DNA of 64,000 bases, from positions 26,882,001 to 26,946,000 of the forward strand of contig NC_083876.1 of the NCBI RefSeq assembly GCF_032452875.1. Direction: 5' to 3'. Under the pieces are notes generated by a model, which saw nothing but the letters and a program-made list of their open reading frames with translations, ran no database searches and was not told the DNA's origin. Below, in pieces: positions 22,423 through 33,061 of this stretch (its first letter is position 1; every line of letters starts with the position of its first letter). Source of the stretch: Bos javanicus. Taxonomy: Eukaryota > Chordata > Mammalia > Artiodactyla > Bovidae. A program made the position numbers and the translations under genes.

Positions 22423-23092
22423 TTGGAATCAAGATTGCCGGGAGAAATATCAATAACCTCAGATATGCAGATGACACCACCCTTATGGCAGAAAGTAAAG
22501 AGGAACTAAAAAGCCTCTTGATGAAAGTGAAAGCGGAGAATGAAAAAGTTGGCTTAAAGCTCAACATTCAGAAAACGAAGATCATGGCATCCGGTCCCAT
22601 CACTTCATGGGAAATAGATGGGAAAACAGTGGAAACAGTGTCAGACTTTATTTTTGGGGCTCCAAAATCACTGCAGATGGTGACTGCAGCCATGAAATTA
22701 AAAGACGCTTACTCCTTGGAAGGAAAGTTATGACCAACCTAGATAGCATATTTAAAAGCAGAGACATTACTTTGCCAACAAAGGTCCGTCTAGTCAAGGC
22801 TACGGTTTTTCCAGTGGTCATGTATGGATGTGAGAGTTGGACTGTGAAGAAGGCTGACCACCGAAGAATTGATGCTTTTGAACCGTGGTGTTGGAAAAGA
22901 CTCTTGAGAGTCCCTTGGACTGAAAGGACATCCACCCAGTCCATTTTGAAGGAGATCAGCCCTGGGATTTCTTTGGAAGGAATGATGCTAAAGCTGAAAC
23001 TCCAGTACTTTGGCCACCTCATGCGAAGAGTTGACTCATTGGAAAAGACTCTGATGCTGGGAGGGATTGGGGGCAGGAGGAGAAGGGGATGA
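22423..23092 (+). pseudogene. BovB reverse transcriptase C-terminal fragment
   Basis: The translation carries NNLRYADDTTLMAES, with the catalytic YADD at 22464-22475, then LKLNIQKTKIMASGPITSW. After a frameshift it carries VFPVVMYGCESWTVKKA and LKLQYFGHLMRR, the usual RTE thumb/C-terminal region. The N-terminal endonuclease and most RT motifs are missing. It is a dead fragment despite the intact YADD. Confidence 0.9.
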
Positions 23093-23259
23093 CAGAGGAT
23101 GACATGGCTGGATGGTGTCACTGACTCGATGGATGTGAGTTTGGGTGAACTCCGAGAGTTGGTGATGGACAGGGAGGCCTGGCGTGCTGCGATTCATGGG
23201 GTCGCAAAGAGTCGGACATGACTGACCGGCTGATCTGAAATGAACTGAACTGAACTGAA
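22423..23259 (+). mobile_element. BovB LINE, 5'-truncated, young-looking
   Basis: Sense BovB starting just upstream of the RT catalytic motif and ending in the ACTGA-type repeat tail (23240-23259). Very similar to the copies at 39190-40022 and 61570-62403. A short GTCTT flanks both edges. A frameshift lies near 22650, so the frame is split between 22398-22733 and 22607-23092. Confidence 0.93.
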
Positions 23260-23930
23260 TGGTCTTCACCTGCATTGTCAGGAACAGTTTTTATGAAGAG
23301 GAAACAAATACTTGTGTCTAATATTTGGCCAAAGCTGTTCTTTAAATCTGCCTTCTACTTCACTAAGGAATCCCCATCTGTAAGATGCACTTAGATAAGT
23401 GGCAAAGTTTGCCAAGACTTGCTGTGTATTTTTGGAATGCTGTATATTTTTGGTATGTTAACCTTTTCTCCCCCTAACCAATATTGCTTTATCGACCAAA
23501 ACTCTTAATAATATGTCAACTGTTCCTAGTCTAGATAGGGGATGAAATTATTCTATAATGCATTTCAGTATTTTCACAACTTAAAAAAATTCTAATGGCA
23601 ACTAACACTTCTCCATAAAGAAATCTAAAGGATGCCCATCGTAGAGCTAAAAATAAATCTAAAAAATTAAATTCCTCTTTTTCTATGTAGCATTTTTATC
23701 TCTGTGGGGGATGACACCATCTACTTTGTCCCTTCAGTGAGCAACTTTCTATATGACCTTTTACTCTTTATATTTCTCACATATAATTTTAATTCAATAA
23801 CATCTTCTATTGGTTATTTCTTCCTTTCCATCTCTACAAATTCTTGATGATTGCTGACCTGAATTGCTGAAACATATTGCCTATCAGGGGTTCTGCTTCT
23901 AAATCTGCTGCCCTCTAATTAAGCCAAAAT
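23260..23930. other. Unassigned AT-rich sequence
   Basis: No gene or repeat family recognised; no coding frame of note. Confidence 0.5.
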
Positions 23931-24720
23931 GACATGACTAAAATCACATTTTTCTGATTCACTATTGTATTTCATTAAAATCACTCCCCTTAAATCTCTC
24001 CACTAGTCAGCTGATACATTTCTATCAAATTTGGGTAACAAACCTTATCCAAAGCTCAGAGCATGTCATTGCATCATTTTTCTCCAGTTTCCTTCTCATT
24101 CTTCAGCTACTCTCTCTGCTTCAAAAAATATTCTTTATACCTTGGTACTATTTTCCCCTTTCTAACACTCCAGTCCAGTAGTTGCAATTTTTTTAAGTAT
24201 TCCTCTTGTCTCTGCATGATGTGTACACTATATCTTACAAAGTATTGTGAGAATACAGTGTTTTATTTAGAATGGTAAACTACCTCTAACCTATGTTTTT
24301 GTTCTAGGTCGCTCCAGTTGCTTCTGACCTTATGCAACCCTATGGACCATAGCCCGCCAGACTTCTCTGTCCATGGGATTCTCCAGGCAAGAATACTGGA
24401 GTGGGTTCATTCTCCAGGGGTCTTCCTGCCCCAGGGATTGAACTTGTGTCTCTTATGCCTCCTGCATTGGCAGGCAGGTTCTTTACCACTAGCACCACCT
24501 GGGAAGGCCTAAGCTTAATAAGATAAAATCTGAGAGAGCAAAACAGTACTACCTTCTTCCTGGATGGGGAGCATGTGAAGATGTAGGTAAAGAACTTAAG
24601 AGAGGGTCATGAAATCAAACTAGAATATAAGCTCCTGAGGATCTAATGTACATATGCACATTTTTATTTGAGTGCTGTTTTGCTCATTGCTATCGCTCCA
24701 GAACACAGAAGCTTAGCTTA
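23930..24720 (+). mobile_element. Probable L2 LINE 3' region, split by a SINE
   Basis: C/T-rich text with 'ctccagtttccttctcattc'-type phrases resembles the L2 3' region. After the SINE, 'tagaatataagctcctgagg' and 'tttgctcattgctatcgctc' match the L2 3' UTR. The second half is clearer than the first. Confidence 0.5.
24307..24510 (-). mobile_element. Bov-tA SINE
   Basis: Complete antisense copy ending CACCTGGGAAGGCCT. A small internal deletion (GGGTTCATTCTCC in place of the usual GGGTTGCCATTTCC) is visible. Confidence 0.9.
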
Positions 24721-24726
24721 TACTAT

Positions 24727-24983
24727 GCTATGCTAAGTCACTTCAGTCGTATCCGACTCTGTGCGACCCCATAGACGGCAGCCCACCAGGCTGCCAGTCC
24801 CTGGGATTCTTCAGGCAAGAACACTGGAGTAGGCTGCCATCTCCTTCTCCAATGCATGAAAGTGAAAAGTGAAAGTGAAGCTGCTCAGTCGTGTCTGACT
24901 CCTAGCGACCCCATGGACTGCAGCCTAACAGGCTCCTCCGCCCATGGGAGTTTCCAAGCAAGAGTACTGGAGTGGGGTGCCAT
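24727..24983 (-). mobile_element. BOV-A2 SINE
   Basis: Antisense two-monomer Bov-A. Monomer 2 complement is at 24727-24853, the linker 'atgcatgaaagtgaaaagtg', and the monomer 1 complement runs to 24983. The right end joins directly to MIR sequence. Confidence 0.93.
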
Positions 24984-25070
24984 GAGGATTAAATGAGATA
25001 ATACACAGAATTCTCATTGAGTGCATATAAAGGGCACATAAAACATGGTTCCTATTGTTATTATACAACT
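24984..25070 (+). mobile_element. MIR SINE 3' part
   Basis: 'gaggattaaatgagataata' then 'gtgcatataaagggcacata' matches the 3' portion of sense MIR. Confidence 0.65.
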
Positions 25071-25329
25071 ATATTTTAGAGTCACTATGAATGTGTGACA
25101 AACACTTTGCTTCAGGTAGAAATTACAAGTGCTGTTTGCTGGGGGTGGAGTGTTTGCAGTGGGGTGAGGTTTGGAGACCTGTCACCAGGTTCTACCAGTA
25201 CCTGGCATTTTATTATGATTCATTACTTTATATATAATAATGAAATTCTTTTCAACTATCACTTAGTTTCATATGTGAAATTTGAGCAATGCTATGAGTA
25301 TTATGTCTGAATTTTATGAAAGAATCTGT

Positions 25330-25445
25330 AACTTTAGAGAAGAAAAATGACTTGCCCATACCATAGACCCAGAAAATATTACAATCAAGATTAGAAATCA
25401 AATCTTCTGATTCTAAATTTCCTATTATCCACAGTCCTATTAAAA
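25330..25445 (-). mobile_element. MIR SINE remnant
   Basis: 'aaatgacttgcccataccat', 'attagaaatcaaatcttctg' and 'tattatccacagtcct' follow antisense MIR. Confidence 0.6.
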
Positions 25446-25514
25446 TTAATATATAAATATTGCTTAAGGGAGATTGTATATTTCCATAAAGAAATATAGT
25501 CTATAAGTGACATA

Positions 25515-25754
25515 CTTTGGCCACCTCATGCGAAGAGTTGACTCATTGGAAAAGACTCTGATGCTGGGAGGGATTGGGGGCAGGAGGAGAAGGGGACGCC
25601 AGAGGATGAGATGGCTGGATGGCATCACTGACTCTATGGACGTGAGTCTGAGTGAACTCCAGGAGTTGTTGATGGACAGGGAGGCCTGGCGTGCTGCGAT
25701 TTATAGGGTCGCAAAGAGTCAGACACGACTGAGCGACTGAACTGAACTGAATTG
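25515..25754 (+). mobile_element. BovB 3' fragment with perfect target duplication
   Basis: 240 bp of the BovB 3' end, starting in the 'actttggccacctcatgcga' region. It is flanked by perfect repeats ATAAGTGACATA at 25503-25514 and 25755-25766. This is a complete, heavily 5'-truncated and apparently recent insertion. Confidence 0.95.
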
Positions 25755-25914
25755 ATAAGTGACATAAACATTTATCCCCATCAGTCATCAGTTGCTTCTC
25801 ACATATTAGATCATTTTGTAACAATAATGCTAATACATGCCTTAACGTATAAATTGTGGTGCTTTATAAGTTAATTTATAGGTATGTTAATTTCATGTGC
25901 CTTAAGTATTTTCT

Positions 25915-26045
25915 CGGAGAAGGCAATGGCACCCCACTCCAGTACTCCTGCCTGGAAAATCCCATGGACGGAGGAGCCTGGAAGGCTGCAGTCCATGGGG
26001 TCGCTGAGGGTTGGACACAACTGAGCGACTTCACTTTCACTTTCA
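25915..26045 (+). mobile_element. Bov-A single-monomer SINE with 14-bp target duplication
   Basis: One Bov-A unit (GGAGAAGGCAATGGCACCCC to CTTCACTTTCACTTTCA), flanked by perfect CTTAAGTATTTTCT at 25901-25914 and 26046-26059. Confidence 0.95.
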
Positions 26046-26059
26046 CTTAAGTATTTTCT

Positions 26060-26735
26060 ATTGCTCAAGTGAGTCAAACTAAACCTGGATTTCATTACTT
26101 TTAGCCCCAACAATGTTCTACTGAGTCACAGCTGTTTCTGACTTCAGGGTTTTATTTACTCATTGACAATCACACAGGGAACAAAATCCAAAAGAAAAGG
26201 GACACAAATCAAACTTTTTAGAGAACGAGAACATACGAGTAGGAACTTAAGTGTCCAGCTAATTGACTAACCTTAGACCAGAGAACCTATTTCACATGAG
26301 ATAAGACCTCTAGGCTTTCATTTAAATTCTGCTCAGTCTCTGACATTTCTGTCAGACGTAACATCTTTTAAATTGTTCTGCCCTTCAAAATTCAATAGAA
26401 GGAAGAATCGTATTCTCTCTATAATAAATATACTTTTTCTATGTGACTGGGACAAAGTCATGACATAACCAACCACAGCGTGGCTTTGCCAGTTCATCCA
26501 GCGGTGCCTGTGGCAATCAAGCACAGTCCTCAACTCCTCAGCTCAGGGCAACAACAGTATTTCTCACTATGCCTTCTGCTTACAAAGTTCTCCCTTGACT
26601 TTTCTAGGACTGAAAAATTCAATCTCTGCTTTACATATGATTTCATAACCTTACGAGTCATTTCTGGCTCATTTATTTTTCTGTGTGTACAGCTAAGAAG
26701 CAATGGGGAAACAAAAAGCATTACAAGGGCATTCA
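26060..26735. other. Unassigned sequence
   Basis: No repeat family recognised. Opposing open frames at 26480-26743 (plus) and 26530-26736 (minus) show no known domain and are probably chance. Confidence 0.5.
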
Positions 26736-26739
26736 TTTG

Positions 26740-26840
26740 TTAATTTAGCAAATACTCATCAAGTATCCACTACGTATACAGCTTTAGAGTAGGAAGGTAC
26801 TAGAATCTGTAGTAACCCAACTTATAGGGGGCTCAAAAAG
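26740..26840 (-). mobile_element. L2 3' end remnant
   Basis: 'tttagcaaatactcatcaag' followed by 'tatccactacgtatacagc' resembles the antisense L2 terminus. Short and diverged. Confidence 0.5.
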
Positions 26841-27640
26841 CTTACAGTATGTGAACTATTATTATAAGAATTCAGTTGTACTTAATTAAGTCTAGTTATT
26901 TTAAAATTAATTTGAAATTTAAAATATATCAAAATGTATCATCCAGTTTTTAAGTGTTTTCAATACAGGGGGAAAAATAAAGAAGTAAGAGTGATATTAG
27001 AAAATTATAAAAGGAGACATAAATATCATTCATATAATAGACACACTGCCCTGAGTTCTGCCTACAAAGAAGCACAACATAAGGTTCACAGAAGGTTAAT
27101 TAATTTGATGGATAAGTTGAATTGGGTGTCTGGCACAAGAATTGAATATATCACTTTTTACCTGGAGTTTCTATTTTCATAGAAACAACCACAGTGCTAA
27201 ACAGAGATGATTACTAAATAGAGATGAATAATCAAGAGTCTGTTAAACCCTCTCACTGACTTAGGGGTGGAAGGATAGCAGAGTTGAGAACATGGCTGTT
27301 GGGAGATTCGTATATCAAAAGGTTCAAGTTTTGACCATACTCTTGTGCAGCACCCAAAGTAACTTATAAATAGACTTAGTCTTTTCATATTTTTTTTCCT
27401 GCTCTTTAAGATTCCTTTGGGACCATTGATAGAAACTAGGAACTCTGAATACTCTAAGACAACTTGAAAAAATTATATTTAACCTTAGACTCCACAGTCA
27501 CTGGGGAATTTTTACTTGATGGAGAGTTCCCTCTTTGTGTTCTGATTCTTAGATTTGAAGAGGCAAGAAAGCAGAAGTGATTTCAGAATGGGTTCAGAGT
27601 CTATTGCTCTGTAGAGGTATATGCTCCCAATTGTTAAAGG
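26841..27640. other. Unassigned sequence
   Basis: No recognisable repeat or coding feature. Confidence 0.5.
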
Positions 27641-27642
27641 GC

Positions 27643-27740
27643 TCCTCATTCACTGAACAAATATTTATTGAGTAGCTACTCTGTGTCAGGCCCTGGTGAA
27701 CAAGACAGGCAGAGTCCTGGACTTTAAAAGGTCACATCAT
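27643..27740 (-). mobile_element. L2 3' end remnant
   Basis: 'actgaacaaatatttattga' then 'gtagctactctgtgtcaggc' is a clear antisense L2 terminus. Confidence 0.75.
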
Positions 27741-28985
27741 GCCAAATTGCCATTGACAGATTAAAGAAACAAAAGGCCAAAAGGACAGAATGATTTACAG
27801 ATACCTGCTAACCCCTTTTGCTCACACATATAAACACCACATCATCGGCCGACAGGTATGTTTGTGACAAGAATAATTTTCAGAACATCAACCCTCACTG
27901 CAGTCTGCATCTAACTTGGAGCTTTAACTGATACTTCTCAGTAAGCATTCATGTTTGCATTGTTTTATCCTGGATAGCAAGGCTGTGATTGCTCAATGTG
28001 GATTTACTGACCATCCACAGCTGTGCACAGCACAATACTGAGTCACTGCAATACAGTAATTTATCTCATGGAAACCAGGGCCAGAAAGTGAAAATTTCCT
28101 TCAAGTATGTTATAGCAACTATGAAGAATTTTCCATCACAGTACCCAACAGTCCCAGAAGTTTGGCTTTTTTAGCATGTTTTTCAGATGCTTCTATGTTT
28201 CTCTTTTACTAGTGCCCCACAGTAACTGCAATGGCCTTGTGCCACATGTCCTGACTTCCTAGAGTTTACCAGAATAAACCTAGGAACAGCCTAGCCCCTT
28301 CCTTCATCCATAGACCTCAATTCTGGATTTGCCACTCTCATGCTTTCTTTGACTCTCTCATTTCCATGGATATGGCCCCTCCCAACAGTTCACAGATGGC
28401 ATCTGAAATAGACAGAGAAGCATGTATCACAATCTTCTGGAGAAGGTAAAATGATATATTCACCTTCCATGCAAATTATAGGGGCAGGTGGGTCTTTCCT
28501 AATCTATTCTGTAGTGAATATTTCTAAAAGTTTTCATCTTAGAATTCTGTTCATTTAACCTTGGGATTGGGATAGAAAATATGAGGCAAGTTTCTGTCTG
28601 TATTAGAAAATTTCCATCTGCAGATGGTGTTTCTCCAATTGGAAAAGATGGAAGTCAAATCTAGTGTTCAGATAGCATCTTAAAAAATAAAAGTCAATTT
28701 TCTCCTGCTTAGCACTTCTCAGACAGAATAATGTTCCAACTGTCTTCATAGCTGGTCTTTAGCCTGTTTCCTTCAGACTGTTTGAACACTGAAACACTTG
28801 CAAATCACTTAGTAAATAACACTGTCCCAGGCTCCCTGAGTGCTGCACCACTGCCCTGGCCCCTCTTCTAAGATGTCTCCTCCCCATCCTCCTGAAGATC
28901 CTGCAACCACAATCTCACTTTTAGCACAACACAGGGCTAAGGTCTGGCATCAGTTCTGATGGGTTTGTGCTCAAGCAGTACCCAT
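27741..28985. other. Unassigned sequence, possibly unique
   Basis: 1.2 kb without a recognised repeat. Base composition is slightly more balanced than the surroundings (28200-28450 and 28830-28930). No credible exon seen. Confidence 0.5.
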
Positions 28986-28990
28986 ACTTA

Positions 28991-29086
28991 TTGGTTGGCC
29001 AAAAAGGCTGTTTGGGTTTTTACATACCATCTTATGAAACCTCTCCCCACTACCCCCCACCCCCAAATACATTTTGGCCAACCCAG
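28991..29086. mobile_element. Internally deleted mariner element
   Basis: A 96-bp element. Left end TTGGTTGGCCAAAAAGGCTG and right end ATTTTGGCCAACCCAG are inverted repeats. TA dinucleotides (28989-28990 and 29087-29088) mark the target duplication. The ends match the bovine mariner terminal repeat. The interior has lost all coding sequence. Confidence 0.85.
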
Positions 29087-29740
29087 TACATATTCTGAAC
29101 ATTAACTCTGTTTATCTCAAGTAAGAAAAATTCATTAAAATTCTCTGTTTCAGTCTTAGGTGTGAATAAGCTAGATAAGCTTATCAGATAAGCTTAGAAA
29201 GATAATTCCCCCACCCATTCTCCTCTGAGGTTCTGATATGTAAGCTTTGGAGGGAAATCACTAAAGCAAAAATCTCTGCAATGATGGTAAAGATGAACAT
29301 TTTCACCTTTGGGATATCTACCAGGTATACTGAAGTTGGTCTTACATTCATCCTGTCAGGCTGACACTGTCAATATCTAAGCCTTCAAATATTTTCAGGA
29401 CGTGAAGGATGGAGACCCATATGCTGCTTGCCCAGAGTCCAAGAATAACCATTCCCATGAACTCATCTGTAAGCAAAATCCACCTATGGGAGCGTACTAC
29501 CCTGAGGCCAAAAGTTCAGCTTCAACAGAATCTAGATCCAGAAGGGCACAGGGGAGGAAAATGAATACACTGCTTGACAATTACTGTCAGGTTGATCTTC
29601 CCCCTTTTTCTCACATGCCAATAAGGTTCACTGAGGCAAGAACATAGTTCACTTGGACCATATAATTGTTTCCAACCCATAAAGAGAAGAGAGAGAGGAA
29701 GGCAGGGAAGGAGAAAGGGAGGAGGGAGAGAGAACACAAG
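29087..29740. other. Unassigned sequence
   Basis: Contains a local cluster of AAGCTTATC/GATAAGCTT-type short inverted repeats (29166-29194) and a purine-rich run (29684-29750) leading into the microsatellite. No gene seen. Confidence 0.5.
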
Positions 29741-29750
29741 AAGAAAAAAA

Positions 29751-29763
29751 GTGTGTGTGTGTG

Positions 29764-29795
<32 letters not shown>

Positions 29796-29960
29796 TGTTG
29801 GAGAAGGAAATGGCAACCCACTCCAGTATTCTTGCCTGGAGAATCCCACGGATGGAGGAGCCTGGGAGGCTACAGTCCATGGGGTCACAAAGAGTCGGAA
29901 ACGACTGAGCGACTTCACTTTTCACTTTCATATATATATGTATATGTGTGTGTGTATATA

Positions 29961-30003
<43 letters not shown>
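29751..30003. repeat. (TG)n/(TA)n microsatellite interrupted by a SINE monomer
   Basis: GT run, then TA run (29751-29797), then a Bov-A unit, then alternating TA/TG blocks and a long TA run (29931-30003). Confidence 0.95.
29798..29930 (+). mobile_element. Bov-A single-monomer SINE inside a microsatellite
   Basis: Starts TTGGAGAAGGAAATGGCAAC and ends CACTTTTCACTTTCA. Both flanks are TATATATATG-type, so the target duplication cannot be told apart from the repeat. Confidence 0.92.
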
Positions 30004-30006
<3 letters not shown>

Positions 30007-30177
30007 TTAATGATTTTGACAAAATGCCAAAGGGAGAAAATTCTGTAACTTATCCTTTTTTAACACTGACTTGTGAGGTGGTCTCTTTCCTCTGCATTTT
30101 ATTAGGTTTAAGGGAATAAGCAAACTAATCCAAGCTGACATTGTAATGTCCCTCTACAGAAGCAACACATTTACATT

Positions 30178-30262
30178 TGAGTTCATTTATTTAGTAATAT
30201 TTAGTAAACACCCATTAGGTACCTAGCACTATGCTTAACAAAGAAGAAACTAAATGAATATA
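30178..30262 (-). mobile_element. L2 3' end remnant
   Basis: 'gttcatttatttagtaata' then 'cacccattaggtacctagca' resembles the antisense L2 end. Confidence 0.5.
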
Positions 30263-30414
30263 AAATACAAAATAACAACAGCATTGCTGCAGGGAAGTTC
30301 TTTCTTAAAGAGTCTCACAAAATGGAAGAACTTTTTAAATACAAAGAAAGGAAGATCTCTGTACACAGCACAGTTGAAAAGTAGTAGAAAAGGTGGGTGA
30401 AAAAGATTTGTTTA

Positions 30415-31049
30415 CAGTCGAATTTTGTTACTTGCAGTGGTTATGCTCTATAAAGTCACTGCAAACACAGTGAATACTGTTTTGAATACTGAGTCATTGT
30501 TCGTACGGGAAAAACAAGGTTAGGCTCCTGTGAGCCTCTGCTCACATTTTCACTAACCATCAATACACAATCTTGTTTCTGTTTAAAATCATCTTATTCA
30601 ATTATTTATTTTTGTTCATTAACATTTGAACTCAAATTCAACAACACTATAATTCATGCCTGAAGCAAGCTTATCTAATATATGTATTTTCTCTATAAGG
30701 CACATCACAGTGTCATGTACTTAGGAACACTTGTCAGCACTTCAGCACTATTTAGGGGGCATCTTAACCAGCAAAATCACCAACAAACATATCCTAATGC
30801 AGGAAAATGGGGCACTAAATAGACTGTGAAAAAGACATTTATTTACATTATGAGAAGCAAAAGACAGAACATCGTCTTGTTCAACCTCAGCTAAGAACAT
30901 GTACATTTGGGACTCAAATTTTTCACTGCTCTGTATACATCCATGAATAACTATGAAAGCACATGAGTATTGATTCAACGGTTCTAAAGAAATTTTAGTG
31001 AGTGGGCAAACTTGAAAATATGGAATCTACTAATAATGAAGATTGATTG
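30415..31049. mobile_element. Tigger/pogo-like non-autonomous DNA transposon
   Basis: A 635-bp element. Ends CAGTCGAAT... and ...ATTGATTG are imperfect inverted repeats, flanked by TA on both sides (30413-30414 and 31050-31051). The interior ('ggttaggctcctgtgagcct', 'ggcacatcacagtgtcatgt', 'cttagtcagcacttcagc'-like text) resembles an old eutherian DNA transposon that I cannot name precisely. No transposase frame. Confidence 0.55.
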
Positions 31050-31148
31050 TATTTATAAGGGAAACAGTCTTAACTAAAAATAACTAGAGAAATGAAGAGC
31101 ACAGTTATTTTGGGAATTTGTGAAGAAGTCTATCATCTTGCTGTAGAT

Positions 31149-31550
31149 CAGTTTTTTCAAAGTGTGGTACCTGGACCAGAAGCATCACACAACAGGAAAT
31201 ACCTTAGAAATGAAAATTCTTAGGTCCTACCCCAGACTGCTTCCCTGGTGGCTCAGAGGTTAAAGCGTCTGCCTGCAATGCGGGAAACCTGGGTTCGATC
31301 CCTGGGTTGGGAAGATCCCCTGGAGAAGAAAATGGCAACCCACTCCAGTATTCTTGCCTGGAGAATCCCATGGACAGAGGAGCCTGGTGGGCTACAGTCC
31401 ACGGGGTCGCAAAGAGTTGGACACGACTGAGCGACTTCACTTTCACCCCAGACTGCTAAGGCAAAGTCTCTAGAGAAGAGCCTCAGCAATGTGTGTTCTA
31501 ATAGGGTTTTCAGGTGAGTATGACCATTATGGACAGTTCTAGCTGAGGAC
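31149..31550 (+). mobile_element. MER20-type hAT element, split by a SINE
   Basis: Left part 'tttcaaagtgtggtacctgg' to 'ttcttaggtcctaccccaga'; right part 'ctgctaaggcaaagtctcta' to 'cagcaatgtgtgttctaata'. Joined across the SINE they follow the MER20 order. The exact right end is blurred. Confidence 0.78.
31242..31444 (+). mobile_element. Bov-tA SINE inserted in MER20, 13-bp duplication
   Basis: Complete sense copy with a well-preserved B box (GGTTCGATCCC) and tail CGACTTCACTTTC. ACCCCAGACTGCT occurs at 31229-31241 and 31445-31457, and both copies are MER20 sequence. Confidence 0.95.
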
Positions 31551-31579
31551 TAATAATGGAAATAAGAGCAGGTAAAAAA

Positions 31580-31799
31580 GTGGAAGTGAAAATGTTAGTC
31601 ACTCAATCATGTCTGACTCTTTGCGACCTCCATGGACTGTTGCTTGCCAGGCTCCTCTGTCCATGGAATTCTCCAGGCAAGAATACTGGGGTGGGTATCC
31701 ATTCTCTTCTCCAGGGGAGCTTTCTGACCCAGTGATCAAACCCTTGTCTCCTGCATTATAGGCAGATCCTTTACCATCTGAGCCACCAGGGAAGCCCAA
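31580..31799 (-). mobile_element. Bov-tA SINE
   Basis: Complete antisense copy ending CACCAGGGAAGCCC. AGCAGGTA at 31567-31574 and 31801-31808 is the likely target duplication. Confidence 0.92.
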
Positions 31800-31993
31800 C
31801 AGCAGGTAGGTGGGGTATAATAAAATTTGTCAGTGTTCTGATAAAAAGTCAAGAAAACTGGGCTTTATCCAATAATAATAAGAGGGTGAGTAGTTTGGGG
31901 TTTTGCTTTAGAGAAGGAAAATAGGTGTGCAAAATTGATAATTAAGGTTTCAAAAAACTGGAAGTAATCTAGATCTAGAGTAATGACCTCAAG

Positions 31994-32201
31994 CAGGATC
32001 TCTCAACACTGGCCCTGTTGATGTCTTGTTTTTGAGTTGTTAGGGGCTTTTCTGCACATAATGAAGTATTTAGTAGCACCCTAGAACCCCTCACCCACTA
32101 GATGTTAGTAGTGTCTCCCCTTAATACGACAGCCAAAAATGTCTCCAGACATTACCAAATGTCCTTGAGAGGCAAAAGTGCCCCTGTTTGAGAGCTACTG
32201 A
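31994..32201 (-). mobile_element. MER5A-type hAT DNA transposon
   Basis: 'caggatctctcaacactggc' at the left, 'aaaaatgtctccagacatta' internally and 'gtttgagagctactg' at the right give the antisense MER5A order and inverted termini. A second copy of the family at 19404. Confidence 0.85.
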
Positions 32202-32224
32202 TTTAGAGGTGCTCTTTTATTTGT

Positions 32225-32330
32225 ATATTAATTTATTCAACTTAATTCAGCTAGTATTTATTAATCACCAATTAGGTCTTAAACTGGGCTTAGGTCAGAG
32301 ATGCAGAGGTAAAGCCCAGTTTATTTGGAC
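32225..32330 (-). mobile_element. Possible L2 3' end remnant
   Basis: 'ttaatttattcaacttaatt' and 'agtatttattaatcaccaat' weakly resemble the antisense L2 end. Confidence 0.4.
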
Positions 32331-32768
32331 TCTTTTCTAAAGTCTTAAAATTTAGAAACTAATTAACCGATCTTTAAAAGGTGAGAAATAAACGTTCTTA
32401 TTCCAATTTTATATGGATTAAGCTATCAACCTATAGATTTAGTCGTTGGCACTCTGGATGTGAGAAAAATCCAATTTTGATACCACAGGGCTGTCCACAA
32501 ATGTTAGACTAGAACTTTGTTGTTGATATAGTTTGTTTTTTGTGGAGTCTATTTTGTGATTTCAAGCTTCACTGAATGCTTGCCATTACTGAACACAATG
32601 CAATGGGTAAACAGGAGGAGAAGTAATCAGCCAGACACGAGCACACTCCAAGTCTTTGGGTCTGATGCCTTGTTTAAATGACTAGGGGTTGGTGCTATCC
32701 ATTCTGAAGTACAAGAATCACAGTGACTGAAAAATTTAATTAGACCCAAACTTCATTTTATAGAATAG
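32331..32768. other. Unassigned sequence
   Basis: No gene or family recognised. Confidence 0.5.
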
Positions 32769-32781
32769 TGAGGACCCTGAA

Positions 32782-32995
32782 GAACTGACTCATTAGAATA
32801 AGACCCTGATGCTGGGAAAGATTGAAGGCAGGAGGAGAAGGAGACGGCAGAGGATAAGATGGTTGGATGGCATAACCAACTCAATGGACATGAGTTTGAG
32901 TAAACTCTGGGAGTTTTCGATGGACAGGGAGGCCTGGCATGCTGCGGTCCATGGGATTGCAAAGAGTCAGACATGACTGAGGGACTGAACTGAAC
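32782..32995 (+). mobile_element. BovB 3' fragment with 13-bp target duplication
   Basis: 214 bp of the BovB 3' end ('gatgctgggaaagattgaag' to the ACTGAACTGAAC tail). Perfect repeats TGAGGACCCTGAA at 32769-32781 and 32996-33008. Confidence 0.95.
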
Positions 32996-33061
32996 TGAGG
33001 ACCCTGAAAGATAACACTGCTTGCTTATGGTATCTCTACTGTGAAACTGGAGTTTGAAAAT

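Noticed and set aside
24307..26045. Repeated SINE units as a spaced-repeat (CRISPR-like) array
   Set aside because: Units are 130-270 bp dispersed retroposons in mixed orientation with separate target duplications; this is a mammalian genome.
29160..29200. Cluster of AAGCTT/GATAAG inverted motifs as a regulatory palindrome
   Set aside because: Short, imperfect and AT-rich; expected by chance at this composition.
29611..30048. Several overlapping ~100-codon frames with YIYIYI runs
   Set aside because: Translations of the TA/TG microsatellite and the SINE inside it.
31242..31320. tRNA-like sequence with B box (GGTTCGATCCC) as a tRNA gene
   Set aside because: It is the tRNA-derived head of a Bov-tA SINE; no complete cloverleaf or anticodon arm is convincing.
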